From positions 2,016,001 to 2,080,000 of the forward strand of contig CP018227.1 of NCBI GenBank assembly GCA_016865035.1: DNA of 64,000 nucleotides, in the 5' to 3' direction. The notes beneath the pieces are model-generated. The model was not told where the DNA came from. It worked only from the letters and a program-made list of their open reading frames with translations, and did no database searches. Below, piece after piece: positions 36,801-44,530 of the stretch (position 1 is its first letter; each line of letters begins with the position of its first letter). The translations under genes were made by a program, and so were the position numbers. This DNA comes from Kordiimonadales bacterium IMCC3096. GTDB taxonomy: Bacteria > Pseudomonadota > Alphaproteobacteria > Minwuiales > Minwuiaceae.

Positions 36801-39132
36801 GGCGGGTGGCGGCGGTACCGACCGCGCCGTGATCGCCGACAGCGTGCTCAGCAATCCCGGTGACCTGGCGCGGACGATCGAGGTCTCGCCACTTGGTGAC
36901 GGCTCCGGCATCAGTGTCACCCAGGTGGGCTCCGGCGAAATCGACACCCTGTTCGCGGATGTCGAGGAAGCATCCTTCGATGACGTGCTGTTCTCCGTTC
37001 AGCTGCTGGACGACACGGACGATGCCGCTGCGGCGCAGGCGACCAATGATCTGATCGTCGGGCGCGGCGGAAATGACACCCTGGATGGCGGTGACGGCAC
37101 GGACTTCCTGCGCGGCGACGCGGGTGACGACAGCCTGAGCGGCGGGGCCGGCAATGACACGCTGGCGGGCAATGCCGGTGACGACACCCTGAGCGGCGGC
37201 GCGGGCGACGACCGGTTCCGTTTCGATGCCAGTGACAGCGGCACCAATGTGGTAGCCGGTGGCGATGGCGCGGATGACGAGATCAATCTGCTGCTCGATG
37301 ACGCGGCGGGCACCGCGGTCACTGTCGCGGCTTCCGGTACCGACGTGACGATCCAGACAACGACCGGCGCGACGGTCCAGACGATCACAGGCGATGTCGC
37401 GGTGGAGCGTCTCGGCATCTCCGGATCCTCCGGCAATGACACGTTGACGGTCGGTGATCTTTCCGGGACGGGAATCGGCAACCGGAATCTCAGTGCCGAC
37501 CTGCAGGACGGTGACGACAGTTTCGACGGCCGTGATGCGACTGCCGGCATGCGCGTGCGCGGTCTGGGAGGTGACGACACTCTGCGTGGTGGTGCCGGCA
37601 ATGACACCCTGGACGGCGGCAATCAGAACAGCGGGTCCGGATCCGGCGACGTTGTCAGCTATGACCATCTGACAACTGACCTGCTCGCCGATCTGAGCAA
37701 CCGGTTCTCGACCAGCGCCCAGTCCGGCACGGACACGCTGGATCGTCTGGAGACCGTTATCGGTGGTCAGGGCAATGACACGATCACCGGTGACGCGAGC
37801 AACAACCGCCTCGTCGGCAATGCGGGCAACGACAGCCTGACCGGCGGTGCCGGTGATGACACGCTGGCGGGAGAAGCCGGCAACGACGTGCTGAACGGCG
37901 GTGACGGTATCGATGTGGTCGATTTCTCCGCCATCGGGGCCGAGAACATCACCTTCACGGTCACGGACGCCACGCTGACGACGGCCGCCTTCGGCACGGA
38001 CACACTGACATCCATCGAAGGGATCTTCGGCGGCGCGGGCAATGATTCGCTGACCGGTGACGGCAACACCAACCGCATGAACGGCGGGGCCGGCGACGAC
38101 ACCATCAGCACTGCCGGCGGCAATGACACCATCATCGGCAGCACCGGCAACGACTCCCTCGATGCCGGGGATGGCAGCGACACCATCGACTATTCGACCA
38201 TCACGGCTGGCGGTGTCACGGTCGATCTGACTGCCGGGACGGCAACGGTGACAGGCATCAGTGACGATACGCTGGTCGGGGTCGAGAACGTGATCGGCAC
38301 GGCCCAGTCGGACAATATCTTCGGCGATGGCGCAGACAGTCGGATCGAGGGACGCGCGGGCGATGACTTCATTGATGGCGGCGCCGGGATTGACGATATC
38401 CTGGGCGAGGACGGCAATGACACCCTGACGGGCGGTGATGGTGCGGACAGCCTGCGCGGCGGATTTGGCCAGGATTCGATCAACGGCGACAACGGCAATG
38501 ACTTCATCCAGAGCGAGCAGGATGATGACACCGTCTCCGGCGATGATGGCGACGACACCATCTCCGGCGGTTCCGGTGCCGACCTGATCGATGGCGGCCT
38601 CGGTGCCGACAGCCTGAGCGGCGATGCGGGCAACGACACCGTGCGCGGCGGGGACGGCAATGACTTCGTGACCGCGCTTTCGGGGCAGAACACCCTGCAG
38701 GGCGGCGCAGGTGACGACACGGTCGCGGGGGGTGACAATATCGACGAGATCTTCGGCGGCATCGGGTCGGACGAACTGACCGGCAATGCCGGCAATGACC
38801 GCTTCCGCTATGACACGCAGGCGGAAGCAGGCGACATCATCACCGACTTCACCACCGGCAGTGACAAGTTCCTGATCGAAAGCGGCGGCTTCGCCAATGT
38901 CGGTGGCGGGGCTGCGACCCTGACCGACGGGCAGAATTTCGTCAGCCAGGCCTTCGACCTGACCAACAATCCGGGTGGTGTCGATCTCGGCACCAGCGAG
39001 GCCACCTTCTTCTTCGATGAGAGCGACAGCCGCCTGCACTTCGACCCGGATGGCGGCAACAGTGCCAACAGCTTCGAGATCGCGCGACTGACCTCCGGTA
39101 CCGTGCAGGCCACGGATTTCGAGATTCAGTAG
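33898..39132 (+). CDS. Giant FecR-domain RTX protein (probable secreted matrix/adhesin)
   Basis: A 1744-residue protein. The start at 33898 (MDQISGRNSA) has GAGGAC about 9 nt upstream; ATG at 33862 is in frame but lacks a site. Residues about 50-215 form a FecR-like beta domain (GGTLSVRTVVGDVFVVHVDG, QTGERVGPGDIILT, VANLTVRGARVIGKA). Residues about 270-325 are an Asp/Glu-rich linker. From about 439 to 1644 there are dozens of RTX nonapeptides in blocks with spacer domains, and the end (FRYDTQAEAGDIITDFTTGSDKFLIES and following) resembles serralysin C-termini used for type I secretion. There is no Sec signal or enzyme domain. It is transcribed from its own sigma-54-like promoter. Confidence 0.88.
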   Translation: MDQISGRNSAETTVSDESTDVSGFVLPASQVEGAVDRANPLETVQLNGSPVGGTLSVRTVVGDVFVVHVDGRQGPLQTGERVGPGDIILTRGDGAVELVTSDGAAAFFDSDSRILLEAPEESGSSEPQFFVIQGQFAIDTTAATAGGAEVLFVRTPVANLTVRGARVIGKAAPEAQANTFVLLPSVSGLAAGSVAVATAGAVLVLDQPLQGMEVLSMFRQPTPLSDVDVDTLLAAFAPGVLAYADLGELPDAPEVEDTGVLTQLRAALGLDDDDVEVAAGEEIGDAAAEEEVIGSIGDDDLDDRNDDDEQIENDDDGDNGVIAFDGAQTFNIADGDATLIGGAGIDTLTILADADQTNVLTGETVDGQAVLNFNVEGRETQVTLQDVEELEVDLGLNGDQVVLGNLTGSGILDNTIVVRAGDGGDLVDGSNAGIALELFGGAGDDTLTGGTSADLLDAGTGANTLSGGAGDDRIVGGVGIDRAVYVGDQSGFRQTVDDTSGEITLADTVGAEGTDTLTAEIDEIDFNGTLFDIALGDAADNALTGDANNNFLAGRGGDDTLSGGDGNDFLTGGSGIDTAIFSGVAPGFIANVSADGLTVVLQDTVGSEGTDTLSTDIEILDFGGTGLNTTFGTGGNDALTQDNGGAVAVGGDGNDTIIGGDGSDVQFGGAGQDSLSGGAGGDTLLGEEGDDTLTGGSGDDVFSGGSGADLAIFATAIEDVVGQANADGSGFTIVTAAEGTDTINSDVERVTFAAETFDLSIATDNAENQTLGDGNDIHAALGGNDTISAGAGRDAVLAGDGNDDVSGNAGQDTLLGESGNDTLTGGVGNDVLSGGDGAADRVVYAGAVGDFTFSANDDGSAITITDTVTGDVDEGTDQLDGTFEEAQFSGEAFVLTTGNAGDEALTANNVRSILFGGGGTDTVTGGTAADLLFGGAGTDSLSGGAGADLLSGDAGDDTLVGGTGNDSLAGGGGTDRAVIADSVLSNPGDLARTIEVSPLGDGSGISVTQVGSGEIDTLFADVEEASFDDVLFSVQLLDDTDDAAAAQATNDLIVGRGGNDTLDGGDGTDFLRGDAGDDSLSGGAGNDTLAGNAGDDTLSGGAGDDRFRFDASDSGTNVVAGGDGADDEINLLLDDAAGTAVTVAASGTDVTIQTTTGATVQTITGDVAVERLGISGSSGNDTLTVGDLSGTGIGNRNLSADLQDGDDSFDGRDATAGMRVRGLGGDDTLRGGAGNDTLDGGNQNSGSGSGDVVSYDHLTTDLLADLSNRFSTSAQSGTDTLDRLETVIGGQGNDTITGDASNNRLVGNAGNDSLTGGAGDDTLAGEAGNDVLNGGDGIDVVDFSAIGAENITFTVTDATLTTAAFGTDTLTSIEGIFGGAGNDSLTGDGNTNRMNGGAGDDTISTAGGNDTIIGSTGNDSLDAGDGSDTIDYSTITAGGVTVDLTAGTATVTGISDDTLVGVENVIGTAQSDNIFGDGADSRIEGRAGDDFIDGGAGIDDILGEDGNDTLTGGDGADSLRGGFGQDSINGDNGNDFIQSEQDDDTVSGDDGDDTISGGSGADLIDGGLGADSLSGDAGNDTVRGGDGNDFVTALSGQNTLQGGAGDDTVAGGDNIDEIFGGIGSDELTGNAGNDRFRYDTQAEAGDIITDFTTGSDKFLIESGGFANVGGGAATLTDGQNFVSQAFDLTNNPGGVDLGTSEATFFFDESDSRLHFDPDGGNSANSFEIARLTSGTVQATDFEIQ
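35200..38830 (+). repeat. RTX repeat tract of the FecR-RTX protein
   Basis: This 3.6-kb coding repeat array is made of 27-nt units encoding GGxGxDxLx variants. It falls into about ten clusters of three to six units, separated by 60-90-residue spacers that share motifs such as DTVGxEGTDTL and GSGIDTAIFSG. The last 1 kb (37.8-38.8 kb) is densest. Near-identical units make the region prone to recombination and assembly collapse. Confidence 0.88.
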
Positions 39133-39180
39133 TGTCGGCCATCGCTTGACCTGAAACGGCATTGGCATAGGTTTGCCCGC

Positions 39181-39195
39181 GCCGGGCGTCCCGGC
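39181..39195 (+). terminator. Short hairpin after the FecR-RTX gene
   Basis: GCCGGG and CCCGGC flank a 3-nt loop, 48 nt after the FecR-RTX stop and 22 nt before azlC. Only ATTCTC follows, so this is a weak candidate terminator that may equally lie in the azlC leader. Confidence 0.3.
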
Positions 39196-39217
39196 ATTCT
39201 CATGAACAGGCGACAGC

Positions 39218-39919
39218 ATGAACAACGGGCACCTTGGTGTGGGCCGCAGCGTGGCGGATGGCCTGCGGATGAGTTTCGGCTTTGCCCTGGGGGCCTTCAC
39301 GTTCGGAACCGTCTATGGCTCGGCGGCACATGTGCAGGGCATGACGGACGCCCAGACGCTGGTGCTCAGCCTCACCGCCTTTGCCGGGGCGGCCCAGTTC
39401 GCGGTCCTGCCCTTCTGGACCGACCCGCTTCCCCTTCTCGCCATTGCCCTGTCGGCGGGCCTGGTATCATCCCGCAATATCCTGATGGGGCTCACGCTTG
39501 CGCCGATGCTGCGCAGCATGCCGCCGCTGCAGCGTTTCACCGGCATCTGGCTGCTGGTCGATGCCAGCTGGGCGCTGGCCATGCAGGAACGCAGGCGCGC
39601 GGACGTGACGAAGCTCTACATGACATGCTCCCTTGTCCTGCTGGTTGCCTGGATGTCGGGTGTCAGTGTCGGGGTCAGCCTGCCGGGTGCACTTGACGCC
39701 CTGACCCTGAAGGCACTGGGCCAGGGCGGGATGATCTTCCTGTTCCTGATCCTGGTGATGGTGACACGCAGCCGTATCGGTCCGGCCCTGCCCTGGGTGA
39801 TTGCCGCCGCCGCCTCGGTTGCGGCCCACCGCTGGCTGGACCCCCACTATACCCTGCTGATCGGTGTGGGCGCTGGCGCGGCAGCGGGAATGATCCTGCC
39901 GGAGAAGAGGAATGACTGA
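39218..39919 (+). CDS. azlC: AzlC-family branched-chain amino acid exporter, large subunit
   Basis: A 233-residue membrane protein with about six helices. Family motifs are GLRMSFGFALGAFTFGTVYGS, TAFAGAAQFAVLPFW, LVSSRNILMGLTLAPML and WALAMQERR. AzlC pairs with AzlD to export leucine, isoleucine, valine and analogues such as azaleucine. The downstream azlD gene overlaps it by 8 nt. No Lrp-type regulator is adjacent. Confidence 0.9.
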   Translation: MNNGHLGVGRSVADGLRMSFGFALGAFTFGTVYGSAAHVQGMTDAQTLVLSLTAFAGAAQFAVLPFWTDPLPLLAIALSAGLVSSRNILMGLTLAPMLRSMPPLQRFTGIWLLVDASWALAMQERRRADVTKLYMTCSLVLLVAWMSGVSVGVSLPGALDALTLKALGQGGMIFLFLILVMVTRSRIGPALPWVIAAAASVAAHRWLDPHYTLLIGVGAGAAAGMILPEKRND

Positions 39920-40217
39920 CCCCTGGTCGCCCTGGATTGCCATCGGGATGCTGACTGTCGTGGTCTTCGCCTCCCGCTATCTGGGCTATGCACTCGGGGC
40001 GCGGGTGCCGGAACAGGGGCGCCTGCGGCGTCTGCTGAGCGTCCTGCCCGGCTGTGCCATCGCCGCCGTCGTCGCACCGCAGATCGCGATGATGGGTCCG
40101 TTCCAGATGGCCGCTCTGGCGCTTTCCGGCCTGGCGCTCTGGTTCACGGGTCAGGTGGCGGTCGGACTGCTGCTCGGCCTTGGCATGCTGATCGCGGGGG
40201 CGCATCTGGGATTCTGA
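39912..40217 (+). CDS. azlD: AzlD-family small subunit of branched-chain amino acid exporter
   Basis: A 101-residue protein with three to four hydrophobic helices: WIAIGMLTVVVFASRYLGYALG, LLSVLPGCAIAAVVAPQIAM and FTGQVAVGLLLGLGMLIAGA. Length and position directly behind azlC (8-nt overlap) fit AzlD. The proline/cysteine-containing helix VLPGCAIAAVVAP matches the conserved AzlD core (P-x-A-x-L-x-P). Confidence 0.87.
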   Translation: MTDPWSPWIAIGMLTVVVFASRYLGYALGARVPEQGRLRRLLSVLPGCAIAAVVAPQIAMMGPFQMAALALSGLALWFTGQVAVGLLLGLGMLIAGAHLGF

Positions 40218-40430
40218 GCGCGAGGCGGGGCACGATCGCCGGCCAGTGCGCCCGCGTGGCGGGGAATGGACAGCTCATCACGAGGGTGTGATGATCCGGG
40301 CGACGAATAAATGCACGCACTTGCTTGTTAACGTCACGACAGGTGCGGGATGATGGAGCGCCGTCGTGAAGGCTGCCGAGAGGTCGGTGGGCCGTTGTCC
40401 GGACGGTCGGAAATCCTGAGGAGGAAGCTG

Positions 40431-40871
40431 ATGAAGAAGATCATTCTGGCTGGCTTTGCCGCGACCGTGTTCGCGGGTGCCGCACTGGCGGGCGCGCACG
40501 GCAGCATGTCCGACAAGCGCGTTGCCGCGATGAAGGAAATGGGTGGCGCGATGAAGGCGATCTCCGATGTCGCCAAGGGCAATGCCGCCCCGAGTGCCGA
40601 TACGGTTGCCGCGGCGAAGAAGCTGAACATGCTGGCGCAGACCACCATCGAGCTGTTCCCGGAAGGCAGCATGGAGTATCGCGCCAAGGCCAGCATCTGG
40701 AGCGACTGGGCTGGGTTCAAGGCGGCCAATGACCGTCTGATCGCCGCCTCCGCCGATCTGGTCACCGCGACCGAGAGCATGGACGCGGGCAAGATCGGTG
40801 CGGCTCTGGGTGCCACCGGCAAGACCTGCGGCGGTTGCCACGACGACTATCGCGGTCCGAAGCCCAGCTGA
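40431..40871 (+). CDS. Cytochrome c' (class II cytochrome c)
   Basis: A 146-residue periplasmic four-helix heme protein. The start at 40431 has GAGGAGG about 8 nt upstream. The signal peptide (1-20) ends AALA. The heme site is near the C-terminus, CGGCHDDYRG (C133, C136, axial H137), which is diagnostic of cytochrome c'. These proteins bind NO and CO and help nitrosative tolerance, or act in electron transfer. The diheme cytochrome gene follows within 40 nt, suggesting a shared electron-transfer function. Confidence 0.92.
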   Translation: MKKIILAGFAATVFAGAALAGAHGSMSDKRVAAMKEMGGAMKAISDVAKGNAAPSADTVAAAKKLNMLAQTTIELFPEGSMEYRAKASIWSDWAGFKAANDRLIAASADLVTATESMDAGKIGAALGATGKTCGGCHDDYRGPKPS

Positions 40872-40906
40872 GCATCGTGACCTTTCCTGGCCGAATTCTG
40901 ACGGGC

Positions 40907-41782
40907 ATGCGCAAGGCCGGACTCCTGTCCGGCCTTGCGCTGCTGTTCTCCATGACGGTCCAGACCGTCAGTGCCGAGACAATGGTGGAGAAGGGTGCGT
41001 ACCTGGTGCATGCCGGTGGCTGCATCGCCTGTCACACGGCAAAGGATGGCGGTACCCGGTTCGCGGGCGGACTGGGGCTGGATACGCCGTTCGGCACCTT
41101 CTACAGCCCCAACATCACGCCGGACCCGCAACATGGCATCGGTGGCTGGTCGGATGAGGATTTCGTCCGGGCCATGCACGAAGGTGTCGGGCCGGACGGC
41201 GGACGCTATTTCCCGGTGTTTCCCTACGGCAGCTACACGAAGATGACGCGGGAAGACGCGCTGGCCATCAAGGCCTATCTGTTTTCCCTCGACCCGGTGG
41301 CACAGCCGAACCGGGAACATGACGTCAGCTTTCCCTTCTCCTGGCGGTTCATGCAGCGCGGCTGGCGGATGCTGTTCTTCGACGAGGGACGTTTCGAGCC
41401 GGATCCGGCGCAGTCGGCGGACTGGAACCGCGGGGCCTATCTGGTGGAGGCCCTGACCCATTGCGGCGAATGCCACACGCCCCGCAACATGTTCGGTGGT
41501 CTGAAACGCGGCGATTATCTGGCCGGAACGCCGGATGGGCCGGAGGGGCAGCTTGTCCCCAACATCACGCCGCACGCCACGGGCACCGGCGACTGGGGCA
41601 AGGGCGATCTTGTCGAACTGATGAAGAGCGGCATGAAACCCGACTTCGACAATGTGCAGGGGTCGATGGAAGAGGCCATCGAAGACGGTCTGAAATTCCT
41701 GACCGACGCGGACCTGCAGGCCATCGAGACCTACATCTACAGCGTGCCCGCAATCGACAACAAGGTCGTCCGCAACAAGTAA
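40907..41782 (+). CDS. Exported diheme cytochrome c
   Basis: A 291-residue protein. I chose ATG at 40907, directly ahead of a good signal peptide ending TVSA; GTG at 40877 is an alternative. There are two heme-binding motifs: CIACHT (C39, C42, H43) in the first domain and CGECHT in the second (AYLVEALTHCGECHTPRN). Both domains have the SPNITPD or VPNITPH block typical of alcohol/aldehyde dehydrogenase cytochrome subunits and related diheme cytochromes. It lies directly downstream of cytochrome c'. No dehydrogenase subunit is adjacent, so the electron donor is unknown. Confidence 0.9.
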   Translation: MRKAGLLSGLALLFSMTVQTVSAETMVEKGAYLVHAGGCIACHTAKDGGTRFAGGLGLDTPFGTFYSPNITPDPQHGIGGWSDEDFVRAMHEGVGPDGGRYFPVFPYGSYTKMTREDALAIKAYLFSLDPVAQPNREHDVSFPFSWRFMQRGWRMLFFDEGRFEPDPAQSADWNRGAYLVEALTHCGECHTPRNMFGGLKRGDYLAGTPDGPEGQLVPNITPHATGTGDWGKGDLVELMKSGMKPDFDNVQGSMEEAIEDGLKFLTDADLQAIETYIYSVPAIDNKVVRNK

Positions 41783-41910
41783 CCGTCCCGCCAACAGTGC
41801 TGCGGTGTCAGGCGCTGATTCCCTTTTGGCCGCCGATGCGCTAGATCATTGCGCAGTTCACCGGCGGCAGCGGTCCGGTCCGGCAATGCGCAAACAGGGG
41901 ATCAGAAATC

Positions 41911-42522
41911 ATGTTCTATCGCGCCGACCAGCCACATGGCCTCAAGCACAACCCCTTCAAGGCGCTGGTTTCGCCGCGTCCCATCGGCTGGGTCTCGACC
42001 CTCGGCAGCGACGGGACCATGAACCTCGCGCCCTTCAGCTACTTCAACGCGATCACGGATTTTCCGCCGACCGTGCTGTTCGGCTGCAATGGGCCGCATC
42101 CGGAAGGTGACATCAAGGATACGGCGGCGAACGTGCGCGACACGGGCGAGTTCGTGGTCAACATGGTGACGGCGGAGCTGAAGGATCAGATGAATGTCTC
42201 TTCGGCACATGTCGGCCGGACTGTCAGCGAATTCGAGCAGGCTGGTCTGACCCCGCTGCCGTCGGAACTCGTCGCTGCCCCGCGGGTCAAGGAGTCGCCG
42301 GTCAATCTGGAATGCAGGCTGGTCCAGATCATCCAGTTGCGCTCCTCCTCACCGAAGATCGTCAACAACATGGTCATCGGCGAAGTGGTCGGAATCCATA
42401 TCGATGAGCGGATCATCAAGGACGGCATGATCGACATGTCGGTCTACCGCCCGCTCGCCCGTCTGGGCTACATGGACTACACGATCGTCGAAGAGACCTT
42501 CTCCATGGATCGCCCCGACTAG
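41911..42522 (+). CDS. Flavin reductase-like (DIM6/NTAB) FMN-binding protein
   Basis: A 203-residue split-barrel flavoprotein. Conserved features are LVSPRPIGWVSTLGSDGTMNLAPFSYFNAIT (FMN phosphate contact), KDTAANVRDTGEFVVNMVT and NMVIGEVVGIHID. Such proteins reduce flavin for monooxygenases or act on their own. The ribosome-binding site GGGGA is about 12 nt upstream. A decayed partial duplicate of this gene lies 1.9 kb downstream at 43785-44109. Confidence 0.88.
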   Translation: MFYRADQPHGLKHNPFKALVSPRPIGWVSTLGSDGTMNLAPFSYFNAITDFPPTVLFGCNGPHPEGDIKDTAANVRDTGEFVVNMVTAELKDQMNVSSAHVGRTVSEFEQAGLTPLPSELVAAPRVKESPVNLECRLVQIIQLRSSSPKIVNNMVIGEVVGIHIDERIIKDGMIDMSVYRPLARLGYMDYTIVEETFSMDRPD

Positions 42523-42709
42523 ATCATGCCCCGAGAACAGGATTCCCGGAGTTGATGACCGGAAGGTTCTGAGCCGCAACTTCGGAAACATCTGCGGCGA
42601 GCCTGCTGCGATGCCGCTGTTCGCGCGCGCCTCGCGCAGAGTTGCTGGATGGGTTTGACCTCAGGACCGCAAGCTAGTGCAAGGCAGCAGCTGCGCGCCG
42701 GAGGGCTTG

Positions 42710-43786
42710 CTAGCCGACAACCTTTCGCATGAATGCCTCTATTGGTCCTCGCTTGAACCACCGTGTCCAGATCAGCGAATAGAGAGTCGCGAAGATGCAG
42801 AACAGGGCCGCAGCGCCTACTGCCTGACCAACCGTCTGTCCGCCAAGCAACCCGAGCGCTTCGAGCATTCCCATCCCGATCAACACGTGCGCGAGATAGA
42901 GCGTGAGGGTTTGGCGCCCGGCAGGCACCAACAGGCGCACAACACCGATCGCTCTCAGCCGGTTCGAGAGCAGGAGGCAAACCCCGACGACCAGGCTCGC
43001 AGCGCCAAGGCCCGCCAGCGTATAGAGCGGCATCGGGGGAACCGGATCGGTCGTGACGAGTGCGCCAAGCTCCAGGCTGACAGGTGCAAGTTGGTTGGCG
43101 AGCAAGGCGCTGGTGCCTTCGGCAAGGCCAAGTGCGATTGCGCCGGAGATGATCAGTTTCATCTGCGTGGCCCTGTTCGCCAGTGAAGTTCGACTGAGGA
43201 CGATACCGAACACCAGGAACCCGAGCCATGGAATGACCGGGTGCCAGCCATTGAAGAACAGGTTGCGGACAAATCCGGTCGGGGTCCAGAAATCGGAATA
43301 GGTGTATGTATCCCAGTTCCATCCCGCATCGTAGTCCAGTGCGAGGATCATGATCACGAAGGCGATGTTCAGTCCGCCGATGATCCCCAAGAGTGCCCGG
43401 GTGCCCAGCGAAAGCAGGAGCACTCCGAACAGGAAATAGATGGCGTAATAGTGCAGTATGTCGGCGTCAAAGATCGTCATGTTGAGCAGGCCGATGACCA
43501 GCAGAAACAGGGCCCGTTTGAGCGTGACGGCAATGGTCTGGTCCAGACCCCTGCCACCAGCCAGCCCAAGCCCGATCCCGGCCAGGACCACAAAGGTGGC
43601 GGCGGCGCGCCCTTCCAGTGCGGAGGTCAGAGTGTTCAGGATGCCGTCGTCCCCTCCGGCGCCCATGGCGATCTTGAAATTGACGATCACCATGCCGACG
43701 AACGCGAAGTAGCGGGCCAGGTCGAGCCCCTCGAGCCGAGCGTGCTCAGGGCCTTTCCGCGTCGTCGTTGAACGATCTGTTGCCAT
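42710..43786 (-). CDS. DUF418-family multi-spanning membrane protein
   Basis: A 358-residue membrane protein with about ten helices. The N-terminus RLEGLDLARYFAFVGMVIVNF is the usual DUF418/acyltransferase-3-like start, and the C-terminus (FKRGPIEAFMRKVVG) carries the R-GP-E-x-hMR signature of DUF418. The function is unknown; relatives such as YeiB are membrane proteins without an assigned reaction. Base composition is slightly lower in GC than nearby genes. Its ATG overlaps, by 2 nt and head to head, the first codon of the flavin reductase pseudogene, so any promoter must lie within that fragment. Confidence 0.82.
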   Translation of the reverse strand: MATDRSTTTRKGPEHARLEGLDLARYFAFVGMVIVNFKIAMGAGGDDGILNTLTSALEGRAAATFVVLAGIGLGLAGGRGLDQTIAVTLKRALFLLVIGLLNMTIFDADILHYYAIYFLFGVLLLSLGTRALLGIIGGLNIAFVIMILALDYDAGWNWDTYTYSDFWTPTGFVRNLFFNGWHPVIPWLGFLVFGIVLSRTSLANRATQMKLIISGAIALGLAEGTSALLANQLAPVSLELGALVTTDPVPPMPLYTLAGLGAASLVVGVCLLLSNRLRAIGVVRLLVPAGRQTLTLYLAHVLIGMGMLEALGLLGGQTVGQAVGAAALFCIFATLYSLIWTRWFKRGPIEAFMRKVVG

Positions 43787-44109
43787 GAACCTCGGACCCT
43801 TCGGTTACTTCAACGCGATCACGGGTTTTCCGTGGACCGCGCCGTTCGGCTGCAATGGGCCGCATTCGGAAGGCGATAGCAAGGATACGACGACGACCTT
43901 GCGCGATACCGGCGCGCTTGTGGTCGACATGGTCCCGGCGGAACGGAAGGTTCAGATGAGCGCTTCCTCGGCGCAAGTCGGTCGGACTGTCAGTGCTTTG
44001 GAGCAGGCTGGTCTGACGCTGCTGCCGTCAGAACGCGGCGCTGCCCCGCCAGGGCCAGGTGGACTACCCGGTCGTCGAAGAGACCTTCTCCATGGATCGT
44101 CCTGACTAG
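43785..44109 (+). pseudogene. Truncated, internally deleted copy of the flavin reductase gene
   Basis: From 43785 the sequence follows the intact gene at 42019 onward (ATGAACCTCG..CCCTTC, then YFNAIT, FGCNGPH, VGRTVS and LEQAGLT blocks) at roughly three-quarters identity. It lacks the first 36 codons. After the SERGAAP position it skips about 190 nt and rejoins the parental 3' end (GTCGTCGAAGAGACC...GACTAG) out of frame. The result cannot make a full split-barrel. It looks like an old tandem duplication, now separated by the DUF418 gene. Confidence 0.85.
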
Positions 44110-44133
44110 ATGTCGGTTCTCATCAGGTTGTCA

Positions 44134-44316
44134 GTCCCGGCAGTGTCCGGGAAGCTCGCGTTGACCAGCACATCCCTTCGCATTGAAGTTGCCGAAAGTG
44201 TTTGCGGTGGCGTCGCACAGGGCGCTGCGGGTTCTCGGCAGTAGCCTCCGAAGCCGATATTCCAGCATTGCCAAATGATGCTCGACGGGATCGATCACAG
44301 GACTATAGGCCCACGT
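44134..44316 (-). mobile_element. Remnant of an IS630-type transposase, C-terminal end
   Basis: On the minus strand this reads WAYSPVIDPVEHHLAML followed by a basic segment (RLRRLLPRTRSAL) and NTFGNFNAKGCAGQ. It resembles the end of IS630-family transposases, where the third catalytic acidic residue sits in a YSPDLNPIE-type motif; here that Glu is kept in the DPVE block. The N-terminal DDE part is missing and no inverted repeats are evident, so it is a fossil. It marks the left border of the accessory AT-rich region. Confidence 0.6.
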
Positions 44317-44378
44317 AGAGGAGCGGGCGCAATCCGGATCACCTGCCATGTGTGGCCTCGGCCCGGCGGCCGTTGGAG

Positions 44379-44408
44379 ATTTCCAACCATTTCCAACCAT
44401 TTCCAACC
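44379..44408 (+). repeat. Three tandem copies of a 10-bp unit
   Basis: The 10-mer ATTTCCAACC occurs three times head to tail, followed by AT. The period is close to one helical turn, so proteins could bind on one face of the DNA. It lies about 120 nt upstream of the receiver gene at 44531 and next to the transposase remnant. It may be a regulatory iteron or simply slippage. Confidence 0.75.
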
Positions 44409-44530
44409 ATTGCGCCAGCATTCCCGGCGCAAAATGCCAGTTCATGGTTCCAGTTGAGCTTTCTCCCGCGACCCCCTCGGTGGTGCACTGACATGCAGTC
44501 GGTTCAGGCATTTAATGAGGAGTTACTCAG

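Noticed and set aside
35200-38830. Regular repeats that could be taken for a CRISPR array
   Set aside because: The units are 27 nt, lie in a translated frame and encode RTX nonapeptides. There are no unique spacers of constant length and no cas genes.
34261-39300. A 1679-codon minus-strand open frame opposite the FecR-RTX gene
   Set aside because: It is an antisense shadow created by the biased Gly/Asp codons of the repeats. It has no ribosome-binding site or recognisable domain, and the plus frame shows full RTX structure.
44131-44511. A 126-codon minus-strand frame as a functional gene
   Set aside because: Only the C-terminal part resembles a transposase. The upstream part runs through the tandem 10-bp repeats, and the catalytic core is missing.
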